A stretch of 58,000 nt of DNA from Adiantum capillus-veneris (GCA_014529385.2 CM043953.1:108634549-108692548); one strand, 5' to 3'; numbered from the stretch's first letter, positions 19,258 through 30,924 are shown. Notes: generated by a model not told the origin, from the sequence alone. Program-made: numbers and translations.

Positions 19258-21345
19258 TGTCACGTACGCACTTCACTAACGCTACATGGACATGCTTCTG
19301 TTACAGTCTAGCATGAGCCATTAGCTTAGGATTGAGCACGGCACCTTTGTGAGCCTCTATCAAGACGTGCACATCCAAGCTGGTCACACTTGCATACCTT
19401 CTCTTGCACGGGACAGCATTTCATTATGCAGGGATTTTACCGCGTGAACCACCTCTTATAGGTCATTTATTAATAAGTGACTTTTCATTTACCCTTGCTG
19501 GAAACTAGGTGGGGCAAATGGCTAAAGGAACTATAGGAGGAATCATGGAGCGCCAGTAGAGAGCAAAAGAAGCACACACAAGGAGGCAGGCACCCGATCG
19601 GCAGCACCTCAAGAGCTCTAGCATTTTCTCAGAATTCAGCCCAGTGTTCAGCAGCTGAAGACCGGCATTTAACCGAGAACCTCAAGAACTCAAGTACCCA
19701 AGAACCAGAGAACCCAAAGAACCCAAGAAAGCTCTCCCAGGTTTTTTTCCCCTAAAAGAATCTTTGAGATCCCATCTTCATTGTCATGCCCTTGAAGGAA
19801 GATCCACATCGCATACACGAGAACCCAGATCTTGAGTACCAGGACTTACTTGTCTCTTATGCGGATATGGAAGGAGTTGGAGAGAGGATCCCTAACCTCT
19901 TATGCATTCGCATTCGCATGTAGCATGCAACCACTTCCATCGACAAGAAACCCTTGGAGTTACCTCCGAGCACCCTTACCTTTCAGCTTCACCCGCAATG
20001 TTTTCACGACAAGACTATTCGAGTGGTCGTACTTGCTCGGAAGGCAGAGTCACCACCAAGGCTGGTATTCTCCGACAGTAGTAAGGCTACCAAGCAACTC
20101 GTATGGTAGGTGTTTACATCGCACCACATCTACATCCGCAATATCCACCCATTTGGAGGAATCTTCATTGGTTATGCATCCTCGTGCATCAAAAGCAGTC
20201 AGCATCACTGCCTCACCTTCAACGGGCGAGGATGTCACGTGCGCACTTCACTTGCGCTAAGTGGACATGCTTCTGCTACAGTCTAGCATGAGTCATTAGC
20301 TTAGGATTGAGCATGGCACCTTTGTGAGCCACTAGCAGGATGTGCATGTCCAGGCCGATCACACTTGCATACCCTCTCTTGCACATGACAGCATTTCATC
20401 ATGTAGGCATTTTACCGCATGAATCACCTCATATAGGTCATTCATTAATAAGTCACTTTTCATTTACCCTTGTTGGAAAGTAGGTAGGGAAAATGGCTAA
20501 AGGAACTACAAAAGGAATCATGGGGCGCTAGTAGAGAGCGGAAGAAGCAGACACACAAGGAGGCAAGCACCCGATCGATAGCACCTCAATAGCTCTAGCA
20601 TTTTCTCAGAATTCAGCCCAGCGTTTTCATCAATAGAAGACCAGTGTTTTCAGCCCATAGAACCAGAGTTTCAGATCAGCCTGAACCTCGCCGTACCACA
20701 TCCTTCCCGGATGCAAATCCTCGCCGCATCGACAATCAGCACCCAGATCAGCCTAGCGTTTTTTGTTTCAGCCCAAAGCAGCCAACGCCTTGCAGATTCA
20801 GCCCAGATCAACTAGCGCTTTTGCATTCCAGCTTTGCATGCATTGGCGGTTGCAGATCCTTGTTGCAGGCATTTTACCGCGTGAATCACCTCATATAGGT
20901 CATTTATTAATAAGTCACTTTTCATTTACCCTTGTTGGAAAGTAGGTAGGGAAAATGGCTAAAGGAACTATAAAAGGAAGCATGGGGCGCTAGTAGAGAG
21001 CAGAAGAAGCAGAGACACAAGGAGCCAGACACCTGATCGACAGCACCTCAATAGCTCTGGCGTTTTCTCAGAATTGAGCCCAACGTTTTCATCAATAGAA
21101 GACCAGCGTTTTCAGACCATAGAACCAGCGTTTTCAGATCAGCCTGAACCTTGCCGTACCACATCCTTCCCGGTTGCAAATCCTCGCCGCATCGACCATC
21201 AGCACCCAGATCAGCCTAGCGTTTTTTGTTTCAGCCCAAAGCAACCAACACCTTGCAGATTCAACCCAGATCAGCTAGCGTTTTTACATTCCAGCTTTGC
21301 ATGCATTAGCAGTTGCAGATCCTCGCCGCAGTACCACCACAGATT
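19258..21345. mobile_element. LTR-like direct repeats, short non-coding element
   Basis: A block starting TGTCACGTACGCACTTCAC at 19258 is repeated as TGTCACGTGCGCACTTCAC at 20233; similarity extends about 420 bp from each start. The second copy is preceded by a purine run (GGGCGAGGA, 20224-20232) like a polypurine tract. The roughly 550-bp sequence between them has no recognised domain. Size and structure resemble a TRIM or a truncated LTR element. The right-hand copy is lengthened by a tandem duplication. No primer site or target duplication was found. Confidence 0.55.
20411..21334. repeat. Tandem duplication, two units of about 462 bp
   Basis: The sequence starting TTTACCGC at 20411 starts again at 20873 and runs through the same landmarks (CATTTACCCTTG, GAAGAAGCAGA, CAGATCCT near 20850 and again near 21315). 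The second unit ends where remnant D begins. Confidence 0.75.
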
Positions 21346-22112
21346 GCAAACTTCTAGTAGAAGTATCGAGCATGCAAGAATCTCATCCAATTCTTCCACT
21401 TCGGGTTGTTCCTCATCAAGCATATTCTCTGGCACATCACTAACAAAGAGCCTTAGAAGGCTGACATGAAAAGCATTATATATTTTCCAACCTTCTGCTA
21501 GCTTCAAACTGTAAGCTACATCGTTGATCCTTTCTAAAATCTGAAAAGGATCATAATATCGCATATTGAGTTTAAGAAACAAACATTCCTTGCCTTTCCT
21601 TTTCCTTAACCTGGCCTTTTCAAAGCGCAAAAGTACCCATTCACCAAGTGAAAATACAAGTTCACGACGGTGACGATCAGCAGCTTTCTTTTGCTCGGCC
21701 TGAGTCTTCTCGAGAGCAATCTTTATCTTCCTCTATGTTTTATCCATATCTTGCACATATTTGTCTGCCTCAAATATCTTGTCCTTAGTTTGCAAAATGG
21801 GTGGGACTTCCTTTCCTCCATCCACTATCTCAAATGGTGCCTTACCTATTGACGTATGCATAGTGCAATTGTAAGCATATTCAACCAATGGGAGACGGTG
21901 TTCCCAAGTTGCCTTGTGCTCTGACACATAACATTTGAGTAGAGCTAGGACAGTAGAATTTGCCTTTCATGATTGTCCATCACTTTGTGAATGAAACGAA
22001 GATGAGAACTTTAGCGTAGTGCCCATGTTCTCAAACAATGCATTCCAGAAAAGACTTGTCATACATGGATCCATGTCACTAACAATTGACTTAGGCATCC
22101 CGTGATACTATA
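21346..22112 (-). pseudogene. Remnant D: chromovirus integrase and chromodomain linker
   Basis: Minus strand, 5' to 3': GMPKSIVSDMDP (second catalytic Asp, near 22090), the SSFHSQSDGQS block, WEHRLPLVEYAYNCTMH (near 21890), [20 protein letters not shown] (near 21630) and KLAEGWKIYNAFHVSLLR (near 21490). It stops inside the acidic linker EVEELDEIL, just before a chromodomain would begin, where it meets the tandem repeat. Nothing upstream of the second Asp remains; instead element B sequence abuts at about 22112. Confidence 0.75.
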
Positions 22113-22202
22113 CTTTTGGTGGCCCGTAGGATTTTTGCCCGTTGTTTGCCTCAATCGAGCCTTGGGAAACTTGAGTAAAACCCAATCATTTTCTTTGAAC
22201 GT

Positions 22203-23363
22203 TGTCAGGAGTTTTTTTGAGCAAGGGATTGCGCATATGTACATACACATGCATGGTGCATCGAATAAAGGATTACCCAATTTCCATAGCCAGGTGGTTA
22301 CGTGGGACCCACGTGTGTACAAGTAGGACAGGGTGTACATAGTGTAGCGCTTTTCACTATTATCAGTACCAGTGTGTTTTTCCTACAATAAGGAGGAGTT
22401 GGTAGCGCGTAAACTTCTCGAGGAAGCTATCCGCGGGCCGACGACATGAGGTAAGTAGGTGCGTCTGATGGCATCGAGTGGCGTCAGGAGGTCGAACGGG
22501 GTCAATACTTGCACGCGGAGAAGTATGGACACGACGTGGGTGTTTTCTTGTGATACTTATGCAGAAAGGTCATCATGAGGACCACTTTTTGGGGCCACTT
22601 CACGTGGTTCCAGGATGCATTATTGGGAAAAACTGAGTGCCAGGTGTGCGCATGATGCAAAAAGGTGACAACTATGCACTGCGAGGTCAGTTTTTGGCCT
22701 GTTCGGGGTCCGTTTGAGGTTATCTAAAAGCCCACGGGTGCCCAACTAATAAAGCTAAGTGTGGGAACTGAAAAAACTGAGAGAAGACCATAAAAAAACT
22801 GAGAGAAGACCAGAAAAAAACGTGGAGAAGAGAGGAGGAACAGCCGCAAGTTTGTTTTTGTTGTGTTTGGAGCATTTTTTGCCCTAAACTGCTCATCCGA
22901 GGTCGGATTTGAGCACTGTGACATTGTAGGGTGGGGTTTTTGGGCGTTCCGGACGCAATGGCGCTATCCATTTTGCCAAATTCCTCAAACATTTTCTGTT
23001 GTTTTTCTGTGTAATCTTCTCCGGTGAGTGAAGCCTCTGCTTAACTTTGTGGTTGTATCTAGTGTATTTCCTCAATACTGTGTAAACTATTTGCCCCATT
23101 GGTGTTGGGTTGAGCTTCATTGAGTCTAAACAACAGCAATTTGCCTCCTTTGAGCTAAATTGAGAGTGTGTGTGTGACTGTGTATGTGTGAGTGTTGAGT
23201 GGGCAAGTGGGAAATCTCTCTCTTCACTCCGTCTGTATGTTTCCTGTCTCGGCCAGGCTGGTTGTGTAAGCCGAGTGGTGCCCCATAATGTGTGTGTGTA
23301 TCATCCCAAGAGTGTGTGTCGGGTCATTATAGAGGCGTTGTGTGTGTTTCCATCTCGCTCACA
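22203..23363 (+). repeat. 5' LTR of A
   Basis: 1161 bp. Contains a TG-rich microsatellite zone (about 23165-23345), a near-perfect splice-donor-like AG/GTAAGT at 22449-22456, and a 26-bp tandem duplication (ACTGAGAGAAGACCA type, about 22770-22815) that the 3' LTR lacks. Confidence 0.9.
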
Positions 23364-23369
23364 TTCTTT

Positions 23370-23387
23370 TGGCGCCCCCACGGAGGA
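23370..23387 (+). other. Primer binding site of A
   Basis: TGGCGCCCCCACGGAGGA, six bases after the LTR. The first seven bases equal the tRNA-Asp-type primer site known from Athila and some Tat elements; the rest differs, so the tRNA is not assigned. The same sequence stands next to the 5' LTRs of C and E. Confidence 0.7.
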
Positions 23388-24415
23388 TCTTCTTCGAGTA
23401 CCTTCTGCTTCGAGCTTCAAGCTTCGAGATTCAGGGCTACAGGGTGCAGGTTACATGTTATAGGGACAAGTACAGGTACAGGTGATTCACACAGGTACAG
23501 GTAGCTGGAGTACAGTGATATACTAGCAGTGATGTCACTTGAAGTTGTTGTGGGTATGCATCACTTGGCACCTATTTGAGCGCATTGTCTGCTGGATTGT
23601 ACGTTACTTGTGGAAACTGCCATTGTACGCATTTGTGCAGCCATACTTGGTTGTATTTGGCAGTCCCAGCCATTTCTGAGACTTGGTCTGGAAGATAGTC
23701 ATTTTTGAGACTTGACTATACGCGATTTGCATTAGCCTTCGTGTGAGGGTCGATAGCGTGAGTTTTTTATTGAGCTGGGGGATTCTCAAATGTGGAGATC
23801 CTTTGGGTGATACAGGTAGCTGGAGCACCCTTTTTGTGACCTCGCCATAGGCTATGTACTAGTGAGTCCTACTTGATGCTCGGGTTCTCTTGTTGACAGT
23901 TTATCCATACATATACAGTCTATATTTTGGGTTCCTACTGCTCTATTTCTGGGGAAACTCTGCCAAAATTTTTTCAAGTTATGATGGCTGGTTTTTTGGT
24001 CTTTTGAGCCATTTATGTTGTTATGCTGCTGAAATTTTGGCAAAATCAGAGATTAAGTCGGGTGTGCCTTCTTGGGAGCTTCATGGTTGGCTTTAATGGA
24101 TGATCAAAATGGCCCTCAATTCACTCCATTTCATTTAACTCAAAGAATCCAGATAAATGTTCATGTGTCCAGGAAGATTTTTTTCCAACAGAGCATAGTC
24201 TTTATGTTCGGGCCAAGAAGATTACCAAAGATCTTGGAATGTCCTTTGCCTGTTGTAACTCTGATGATCAACTATGAAAACTCATTTGATGTGCATGTGT
24301 TTGTCCTTATCTAAAGTTGAGCTCCATTGAACTTCTGGGGATTGGGTAGTCAAAAGTTTTGGGTTCTTGCACGTGTGTTCAAAGGGGTTCTCAAAGCATT
24401 GTAACTTGGGTAGCC
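23388..24415 (+). other. Leader of element A
   Basis: About 1 kb between primer site and gag start. No conserved coding region recognised. C (40991-42037) and E (44699-45714) have the same leader with small differences. Confidence 0.75.
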
Positions 24416-25680
24416 ATGGCTTTCTCTTATCCAGAGTTTCATGGAAGAAGTGATGAACATGTGGAAGATTTTTTGGAAAAGATGGAGGTTGCCTGCATTA
24501 GCAACCAGATTCATGACCCTGCGCAGATGTTACGTCTTCTCCAAATTTGTTTGAAGAGTGATGCACGAGTCTGGTCCAAAACATTTCAAGAGGAGTTGCG
24601 TGCAGCGGATCCACCTGTAAGATTGAGTTGGGACAATCTAAGGCATGGGTTAGAAATGGAGTTTGTGAAGATAGAAGATCCTGACAAAGTGTGGCAAGAA
24701 GTACAAGGTTTGGTGCAAAAGGAAGGTAAGCTAGTAGATGCGTACATACGTAAGTTCTCATTGGCATGGGAGCGGATGTGCAAGGCCTTAACACCACAGG
24801 TACCCCCGCCTAACATGATGAAGAACGACAGGTTCTTGGCTGGTCTTTGGGAGGATATACGTTGGAGAGTGGAGCTAAAGAAGCCTAAGACATATGAAGA
24901 TGCACTAGAGGTAGCAAGGAACAAAGAGTGCAAGCTGAGAAAAATGAGCCAGTTAGGGGTGGAGTCTTTGCCCATGAGGTCTGAATTTCAGCCTATGGAT
25001 TCTTCGCAAGGTCGCATGCCCGGGGTTCATCATGAACCAGTGGTTTCTGTTACTCCTCAAGTTATGCCAGCAGTGGTCACTACAGCAGTGTAAGATGATG
25101 GGCTAAGGCAAGACATGAGGCAAGTGGTAGATTTAATGAAGAATCTCAACCTAAACATGCTAGGTCAAGTGGGAAATAATCGAGGTCGAGGGAGGTATGC
25201 AAATCAGCCAGGAGGTGAAGAAAGACCTAGGAATGGTGTTGGGCAAAGCAATGGTAGGTTTTGGAGGCAGACGCCCACGTGTCACAACTATAGAGAGTTA
25301 GGTCACATCAGCCCGCAATGTGATAAGCCACCAAGGATGAGGGGAGACATGTATCCATTGCCAAGACAGGTGTTAACTAGGTCAAATGATTATGGCATCG
25401 AAATTAAGGGAGATGAAGGAACCAGTGGATTAACCCAAGAGGAAAAGGGAAAGACAATAGTGCTAAGTGTAGTCACCTTGGAGAAGGCATCAAAGCTAGA
25501 GGATACATTAGTGATGCCTATTGGGAAGAGGACCACAGAGGATAAAGAAGGAAGAAGTGCCCCAGGTCCTAGTAAGAAGAAAGGAAAGAGCCATGAAGGC
25601 GAGGATGTCAAGGCCAAGAGGAAAAGAAGAGCTCGTCGAAAGTTTCATGTTTCAGAATTTTCACTAGGGGATGGGCAATG
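24416..25680 (+). pseudogene. A gag
   Basis: Start chosen at 24416 (MAFSYPEFHGRSDEHVEDFL) because C and E keep this ATG. The capsid region reads QMLRLLQICLKSDARVWSKT to VDAYIRKFSLAWERM. A stop (TAA) at 25091-25093 splits it where C has CAA. The zinc knuckle near 25290 reads CHNYRELGHISPQC, so the second Cys is replaced by Tyr; C has CHNCGELGHISPQC. A basic tail (KAKRKRRARRKFHVSEF) follows. E shares both the stop and the Tyr. Confidence 0.88.
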
Positions 25681-25780
25681 AAGCTGTGACTTGAGGGAGG
25701 ATCAGACGAGCAGGAAGGCAGATGATACTTTTGGGCAGCTTATAGAGATGGTGCCTAAGCTAAAGCGACAATGAAAGAGG

Positions 25781-27847
25781 ATGGTTAACCCAATGGAGAA
25801 AGAGCCAGAGAGAGGTTCAGTAAAGGTGTTGGCAATGGATGAGCTACCAGACATTTGTCCAATAGTAGATGTGTGGCATAAAAGGAAAAATTTGGGACAA
25901 GGTTATGTGGATGGCGGAGCCCAAATATGCGTCATAACACACTCATGCGTTGAGAAGATGGGTCTCACAGTGGCTGGGGTGTCAGGTTTTCGGATCAGAT
26001 TGGCAAACCATCAAAAAGTAAAATGCTTGGGTGTTGTAAAGAGCTTAGAAGTGGAGGCATATGATGCAAAGGCAGTGGTTGATTTTCATGTGATGCCAGC
26101 AGGGTTGGGAGCATATCCTGTTATACTGGGCAGACCATGGTTACGTGCAGTGGGAGCTGTTCAAGATTGGCGACATGGTACGATTAGCCTCTATGGAAAG
26201 ACAGGTACCAAGAAGCTTTATAATATGGACACAAGGAAACGATTAGAGGAGCTTTATGAAGATGAGGATGAGTCTAGTGATGAAGACTCTTCCACGGTGA
26301 CAGATGAGGACAGTGATAGCACTACCAGCAGTGATGAGGATGCTGATGTTGCATACCTTTTGATGGACAAAGAAATCCAGGAGATTGGTTTAGTTGCATT
26401 TGCGAATGAGGTTGAAGATGAGAGTGAAGGGCCTTATGAAGTGATTGAAGGGCTGATGCAAACCAAGGTTGAGTTGTCAAAGAAGCAGGAATTAATGACG
26501 CAAATGATTAGTGGAGACCTCTCAGCTATGGAGAAGGATATATTTTTGCATATGCTGGCTAGTTTTCCTGATTTGTTCATTACTTCATATGAAGAGATCA
26601 GAGGGTTCAAGGGTGGAGAGATGCATATAGAGCTAAAAGAAGGTGCTAAGCCAGTGCGGCAAAGGCTAAGAAGGATGGGTCAAGAGCAAATGGAAGCCTT
26701 GCGGGTAGAGGTGGACAAGTTATTGAAGGCAGGGTTCATAGTTCCAGTGGACACCACAGAATGGGTGAGTCCAGTTGTAGTTAGTCCAAAGAAGGATGGG
26801 AAGTGGAGAATTTGTGTGGATTTTAAACCCTTAAACGCAGCCACTAAGAAGAACCCATATCCTCTTCCATTCATCGATCAGATCTTGGATTCAGTGGCAG
26901 GTTATGAGAGGTACAGTGTGTGTGATGGTTTTTCAGGCTATTTTCAATTGAAGATTGCTCTTAAAGACAGCACAAAGACAACTTTTATTACGCCATGGGG
27001 CTGCTATTGCTACACAGTATTGCCGTTTGGGTTGTCAAATGGACCTTCCTTCTATCAAGAGAGAGCAAATTGGGTGTTTGAACCATTCATTGGTAGTTGT
27101 GTTAAAGCTTTTATGGATGACTTCTGTGTCTATAGCAGTAGGGCTGATCACCATGAGAAGCTGCAGATGGTATTGGCTCGATATCATGAATGTGGAGGAC
27201 AACTAAATCCAAAGAAATGTCATCTAGCACAGCCAAGGGCGAAGTTATTGGGCCATATGGTGTCAGAAAATGGCATTGAGGTTGATCCAGATAAGGTTAA
27301 GTCTATTATTCTTCTTCCATCACCAACGAGTACAAAGCAATTGGCAACTTTTATACACAAAGTGAAGTACATGGCACGGTTTATTCCATTGTCTTCGCAG
27401 CTTCTTTATCCATTACAGCAAGTGGCAAAGCATGATCCATTGCAATGGGATGACAAGTGTGAAGAAGTGTTTCAAGAGGTGAAAGAGGTGTTAGGGGGGT
27501 TGTCAGCCATGCAGGCTCCTGATTGGGAGAAAGTGTTTTATGTAAATCCATCAGTAGGGGATGATGCCATTGGAGCCATGCTATTGCAAAAGGGGAAGGG
27601 CAGCCATTATATGAGGCCAGTGTATTGTGCAAGCCGAGTGAAGTTGGTAGCGGAGAGAAAATTCTCGGAAGTAGAGCTAGTGATGGCTAGTGTAATATTT
27701 GCTTGTCGACGATTTCGTCATTACTTGCTACCACGGCCTTTTGTTTTCTTAACGAGTTATGCCTTTTTGCCACAGTTAATTAATGGTACTAACATGTCAA
27801 ATGTGGTGAAGAAATTGAGCTGCAAGAGTTTGAGTTCTCTTTTCTAG
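25781..27847 (+). CDS. A protease, reverse transcriptase and first RNase H
   Basis: Open frame of 688 codons, really the continuation of gag-pol after stops at 25681 and about 25771; the first Met is therefore arbitrary. Protease: YVDGGAQICVITHS near residues 42-55 (DGG is usual in Tat elements). Acidic Ser/Asp spacer near residues 162-195. RT: SPKKDGKWRICVDFKPLN, FIDQILDSVAGYERYSVCDG, FGLSNGPSFYQE, and FMDD near residues 444-447 followed by FCVYS. RNase H from about residue 585 (FYVNPSVGDDAIGAMLLQKG) to HYLLPRPFVFLTSY. The frame then shifts before the next domain, at about 27805, exactly as in C. Confidence 0.85.
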   Translation: MVNPMEKEPERGSVKVLAMDELPDICPIVDVWHKRKNLGQGYVDGGAQICVITHSCVEKMGLTVAGVSGFRIRLANHQKVKCLGVVKSLEVEAYDAKAVVDFHVMPAGLGAYPVILGRPWLRAVGAVQDWRHGTISLYGKTGTKKLYNMDTRKRLEELYEDEDESSDEDSSTVTDEDSDSTTSSDEDADVAYLLMDKEIQEIGLVAFANEVEDESEGPYEVIEGLMQTKVELSKKQELMTQMISGDLSAMEKDIFLHMLASFPDLFITSYEEIRGFKGGEMHIELKEGAKPVRQRLRRMGQEQMEALRVEVDKLLKAGFIVPVDTTEWVSPVVVSPKKDGKWRICVDFKPLNAATKKNPYPLPFIDQILDSVAGYERYSVCDGFSGYFQLKIALKDSTKTTFITPWGCYCYTVLPFGLSNGPSFYQERANWVFEPFIGSCVKAFMDDFCVYSSRADHHEKLQMVLARYHECGGQLNPKKCHLAQPRAKLLGHMVSENGIEVDPDKVKSIILLPSPTSTKQLATFIHKVKYMARFIPLSSQLLYPLQQVAKHDPLQWDDKCEEVFQEVKEVLGGLSAMQAPDWEKVFYVNPSVGDDAIGAMLLQKGKGSHYMRPVYCASRVKLVAERKFSEVELVMASVIFACRRFRHYLLPRPFVFLTSYAFLPQLINGTNMSNVVKKLSCKSLSSLF

Positions 27848-28341
27848 TGGAAGATAGTACAAGGGCTACCCTAGCTGATTTGTTGACCTACAAGGAGAAT
27901 CCCCTTATTGTTAAGGAAGAGGTGGTGAGAAAGGTAGTTGAAGAAGTGCCACAGATCAGCAATGCACATGTGTTGTTCTTTGATGGTTCATACAGAAAGA
28001 GCCATGATGCAGCTTCAGGGGGTATAGCACTTTATGATCCAAAGGGGAAGCTAGTATGCAAGAGAGGGTTCAAATTGGATGCTCATAGTAACAATGAGGC
28101 TGAATATGCTACTCTGGAAGTAGGATGACACATTTGTTTGAAGCATGGGGTTAGAAGGTTGAGCATAAAAGGTGATGCCTTGTTAGTTGTGAAGCTAGTG
28201 TTGGGTGTGTGGAAGAGCAAGAACACCTCATTGAAGGAAATGTGCTTCAGAATCAAAGGCATGTTAAAAAAGTTTGAAGCATAGAGCATCAGACACATTG
28301 AACGTTCTCTAAATCGAGAGGCACATGAAGCAGCTCAAGGC
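27847..28341 (+). pseudogene. A second RNase H domain
   Basis: Reads LLTYKENPLIV, then FFDGSYRKSHDAASGGIALY and NNEAEYATLEVG, followed after a TGA by KHGVRRLSIKGDALLVVKLV and IERSLNREAHEAAQ. The DGS, AEY and GDA blocks are those of the archaeal/plant-type RNase H acquired by Tat elements. The TGA at about 28126-28128 is also present in C; a second stop (TAG, about 28282) occurs only in A. Confidence 0.82.
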
Positions 28342-29757
28342 ATGATTGGGGAGCTATTTGTGTTGAGGACCACTGTACCTCTTTATCATGGCCGGGAAAG
28401 TTTGGCTCAAGAAGAGGATTTTTTGCTAACGAGAATCATTCCAAAGCAGATTCAGAAGTCTAAGAAGTATGGCTTTGTGCGTAGAGCATACAGGTACAAA
28501 TTTATTGGTGATGTCTTATACATGAAAGGGGCTGATCTCGTGTTGAGACGTGTACCTTCGCGGGAGGAGCTTTACAGAGTGTTGGAAGAGAATCATGAAG
28601 GCGCATGTGGTGGCCATTTTGCTCTAAAGATCACCTTGCATAAGATTTTGCAAGAGGGGTATGTATGGCCTAGTTTACACAAGGATGTTCACCATTGGTG
28701 TAGGTATTGCATTTGGTGTCAAGCATTTGGGAAGAGAGTGTTGAAGCCAGAGCTACGAAAAACCATTATGGCGTTTGATGTGTTTGAAAAGTGGGGGATT
28801 GATGCGATAGGCCCATTACCTATCACAAGGAGGGGCAAAAGCTATATCTTGACGGCAGTGGACTATCTCTCTAGATGGGCAGAGGCTATAGCAATAAAAC
28901 AGATCACTGCAAAGGATGTGGCAAAATTTGTGTATGATGAAATATGTTGCAAGTTTGGGGTGCCATTAGAGCTACTTTCAAATAAGGGGCCAGGATTTAG
29001 AGCTAAACTGCTAGACTTCTTATGCGCAAAGATGAACATTAGGCACCATCATACCACTCCTTATTACCCGCAGTGTAATGGCTTAAATGAAAGATTCAAT
29101 GGTGAGTTGGTACAAATTCTTTCTTAAGTGACAGAGCACCAAGGAAAGAATTGGGATTTGAAATTGCCTAGTGCATTATGGGCTTACCATACTTCGGTGA
29201 AGACAGGTACAGGGTTTACTCCATTTCATTTGGTGTATGGAAAGGAAGCACTATTGCCTGTGGAGGTAGAGTTGCCTGTGGTCAAGATGTTAGAGAAGTT
29301 GCTTGGGCCGCCTAGTGATGCATTCAAAGAGAGGCTCTTACAGTTACAGGAGGTTCAGTTGGATAGGATGAGAGCATTGGAGCATTATGGACAGATGCAG
29401 GATAAGGCTTTGGCAAAGATAAATGAAAAGGTCAAAGGTAAGGGTATCAAGAAGCATGACTTAGTTTTGCGTTACAACAGTAAGCTGGACAACACCTGCC
29501 AAAAGGAGTTTCAGATTAACTGGGGATGCCCTTTCAAGGTAGTGGAGTGTTTTCCAAATGGTACATATCAGTTGGCTAACCTGGATGGGATTCTACATAA
29601 TTCAAGGGTAAATGGATTGCGTCTTAAATTATATCATGTCAGGTTAATGATGGTGGAGCAGGATGAACTGTCTGTGGAGCAAGTAATGTTGGTGAAGGAT
29701 GAGGAGACCTGTGATGCGGCGAGTCTCATATCTCTCTTTGTTGTTGCTGATCATGAA
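28342..29757 (+). pseudogene. A integrase, catalytic Asp replaced by Asn
   Basis: Zinc domain: ENHEGACGGHFALKITLHK and HHWCRYCIWCQ (near 28590-28720). First catalytic Asp in WGIDAIGPLP (28801-28803). The second should be the D of S-D-x-G; here LLSNKGPGF, Asn at 28981-28983. The Glu in NGLNERFNGEL is at 29089-29091, 36 codons further, so the spacing fits the D,D-35-E rule. A stop at 29126-29128 separates this from the C-terminal part (GFTPFHLVYGKEALLPVEVE, KKHDLVLRYNSKL, FPNGTYQLANLDG). C shares the Asn. Confidence 0.88.
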
Positions 29758-29788
29758 TGATCTAGCAGGCTAGGGGATGGGCAAATTA

Positions 29789-30920
29789 TGTCACGAGTTT
29801 TTTTGAGCAAGGGATTGCGCATATGTACATACACATACATGGTGCATCGAATAAAAGATTACCCAATTTCCATAGCCAGGTGGTTACGTGGGGCCCACGT
29901 GTGTACAGGTAGGACAGGGTGTACATAGTGCAACGATTTTCACTATTATCAGTACCAGTGTGTTTTTCCTACAATAAGGAGGAGTTGGTAGCGCGTAAAA
30001 CTTCTCGAGGAAGCTATCCGCGGGCCGACGACATGAGGTAAGCAGGTGCGTCAGATGGCATCGAGTGGCGTCAAGAGGTCGAACGGGGTCAATACTTGCA
30101 CGCGGAGAAGTATGGACACGACGTGGGTGTTTTCTTGTGATACTTATGCAGAAGGGTCATCATGAGGACCACTTTTTGGGGCCACTTCACGTGGTTGCAG
30201 GATGCATTATTGGGAAAAACTGAGTGCCAGGTGTGCGGATGATGCAAAAAGGTGACAACTATGCACTGCGAGGTCAGTTTTTGGCCTGTTCGGGGTCCGT
30301 TTGAGGTCATCTAAAAGCCCAACTAATAAAGCTAAGTGTGGGAACTGAAAAAACTGAGAGAAGACCAGAAAAAAACGTGGAGAAGAGAGGAGGAACAGCC
30401 GCAAGTGTGTGTTTTTGTTTTTGGAGCATTTTTTGGTCCTAAATTGCTCATCCGAGGTCGGATTTGAGCACTATGATATTGTAGGGTGGGGTTTTTGGGC
30501 GTTCCGGACGCAATGGCACTGTCCATTTTGCCAAATTCTTCAAAGATTTTCTGTTGTTTTTCTGTGTAATCTTCTCCGGTGAGTGAAGCCTCTGTTTAAC
30601 TTTGTGGTTGTATCTAGTGTATTACCTCAATAATGTGTAAACTATTTGCCCCATTGGTGTTGGGCTGAGCTTCATTGAGTCTAAACAACAGCAATTTGCC
30701 TCCTTTGAGCTGAATTGAGAGTGTGTGTGTGAGTGTGTATGTGTGAGTGTTGAGTGGGCAAGTGGGAAATCTCTCTCTTCTCACTCCGTCTGTATGTTTC
30801 CTGTCTCGCCCAGGCTCGTTGTGTAAGCCGAGTGGTGCCCCATAATGTGTGTGTGTATCATCCCAAGAGTGTGTGTCGGGTCATTATAGAGGCGTTGTGT
30901 GTGTTTCCATCCCGCTTACA
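29789..30920 (+). repeat. 3' LTR of A
   Basis: 1132 bp, very similar to the 5' LTR apart from short indels (loss of about ten bases near 30315 and absence of the 26-bp duplication). Followed directly by ACGT. Confidence 0.9.
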
Positions 30921-30924
30921 ACGT

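Larger units (their letters stand above)
22203..30920 (+). mobile_element. Element A: Tat-like Ty3/gypsy with dual RNase H
   Basis: Complete 8.7-kb insertion. LTRs 22203-23363 and 29789-30920 (TGTCA...ACA), primer site at 23370, purine tract GGGGATGGG before the 3' LTR. Flanked by the 4-bp duplication ACGT (22199-22202 and 30921-30924). Order: gag, protease, RT, RNase H, second RNase H, integrase. The additional RNase H between RT-RNase H and integrase is a known mark of the plant Tat lineage. Stops in gag, a frameshift, and an Asp-to-Asn change in the integrase active site make it inactive. Confidence 0.88.
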
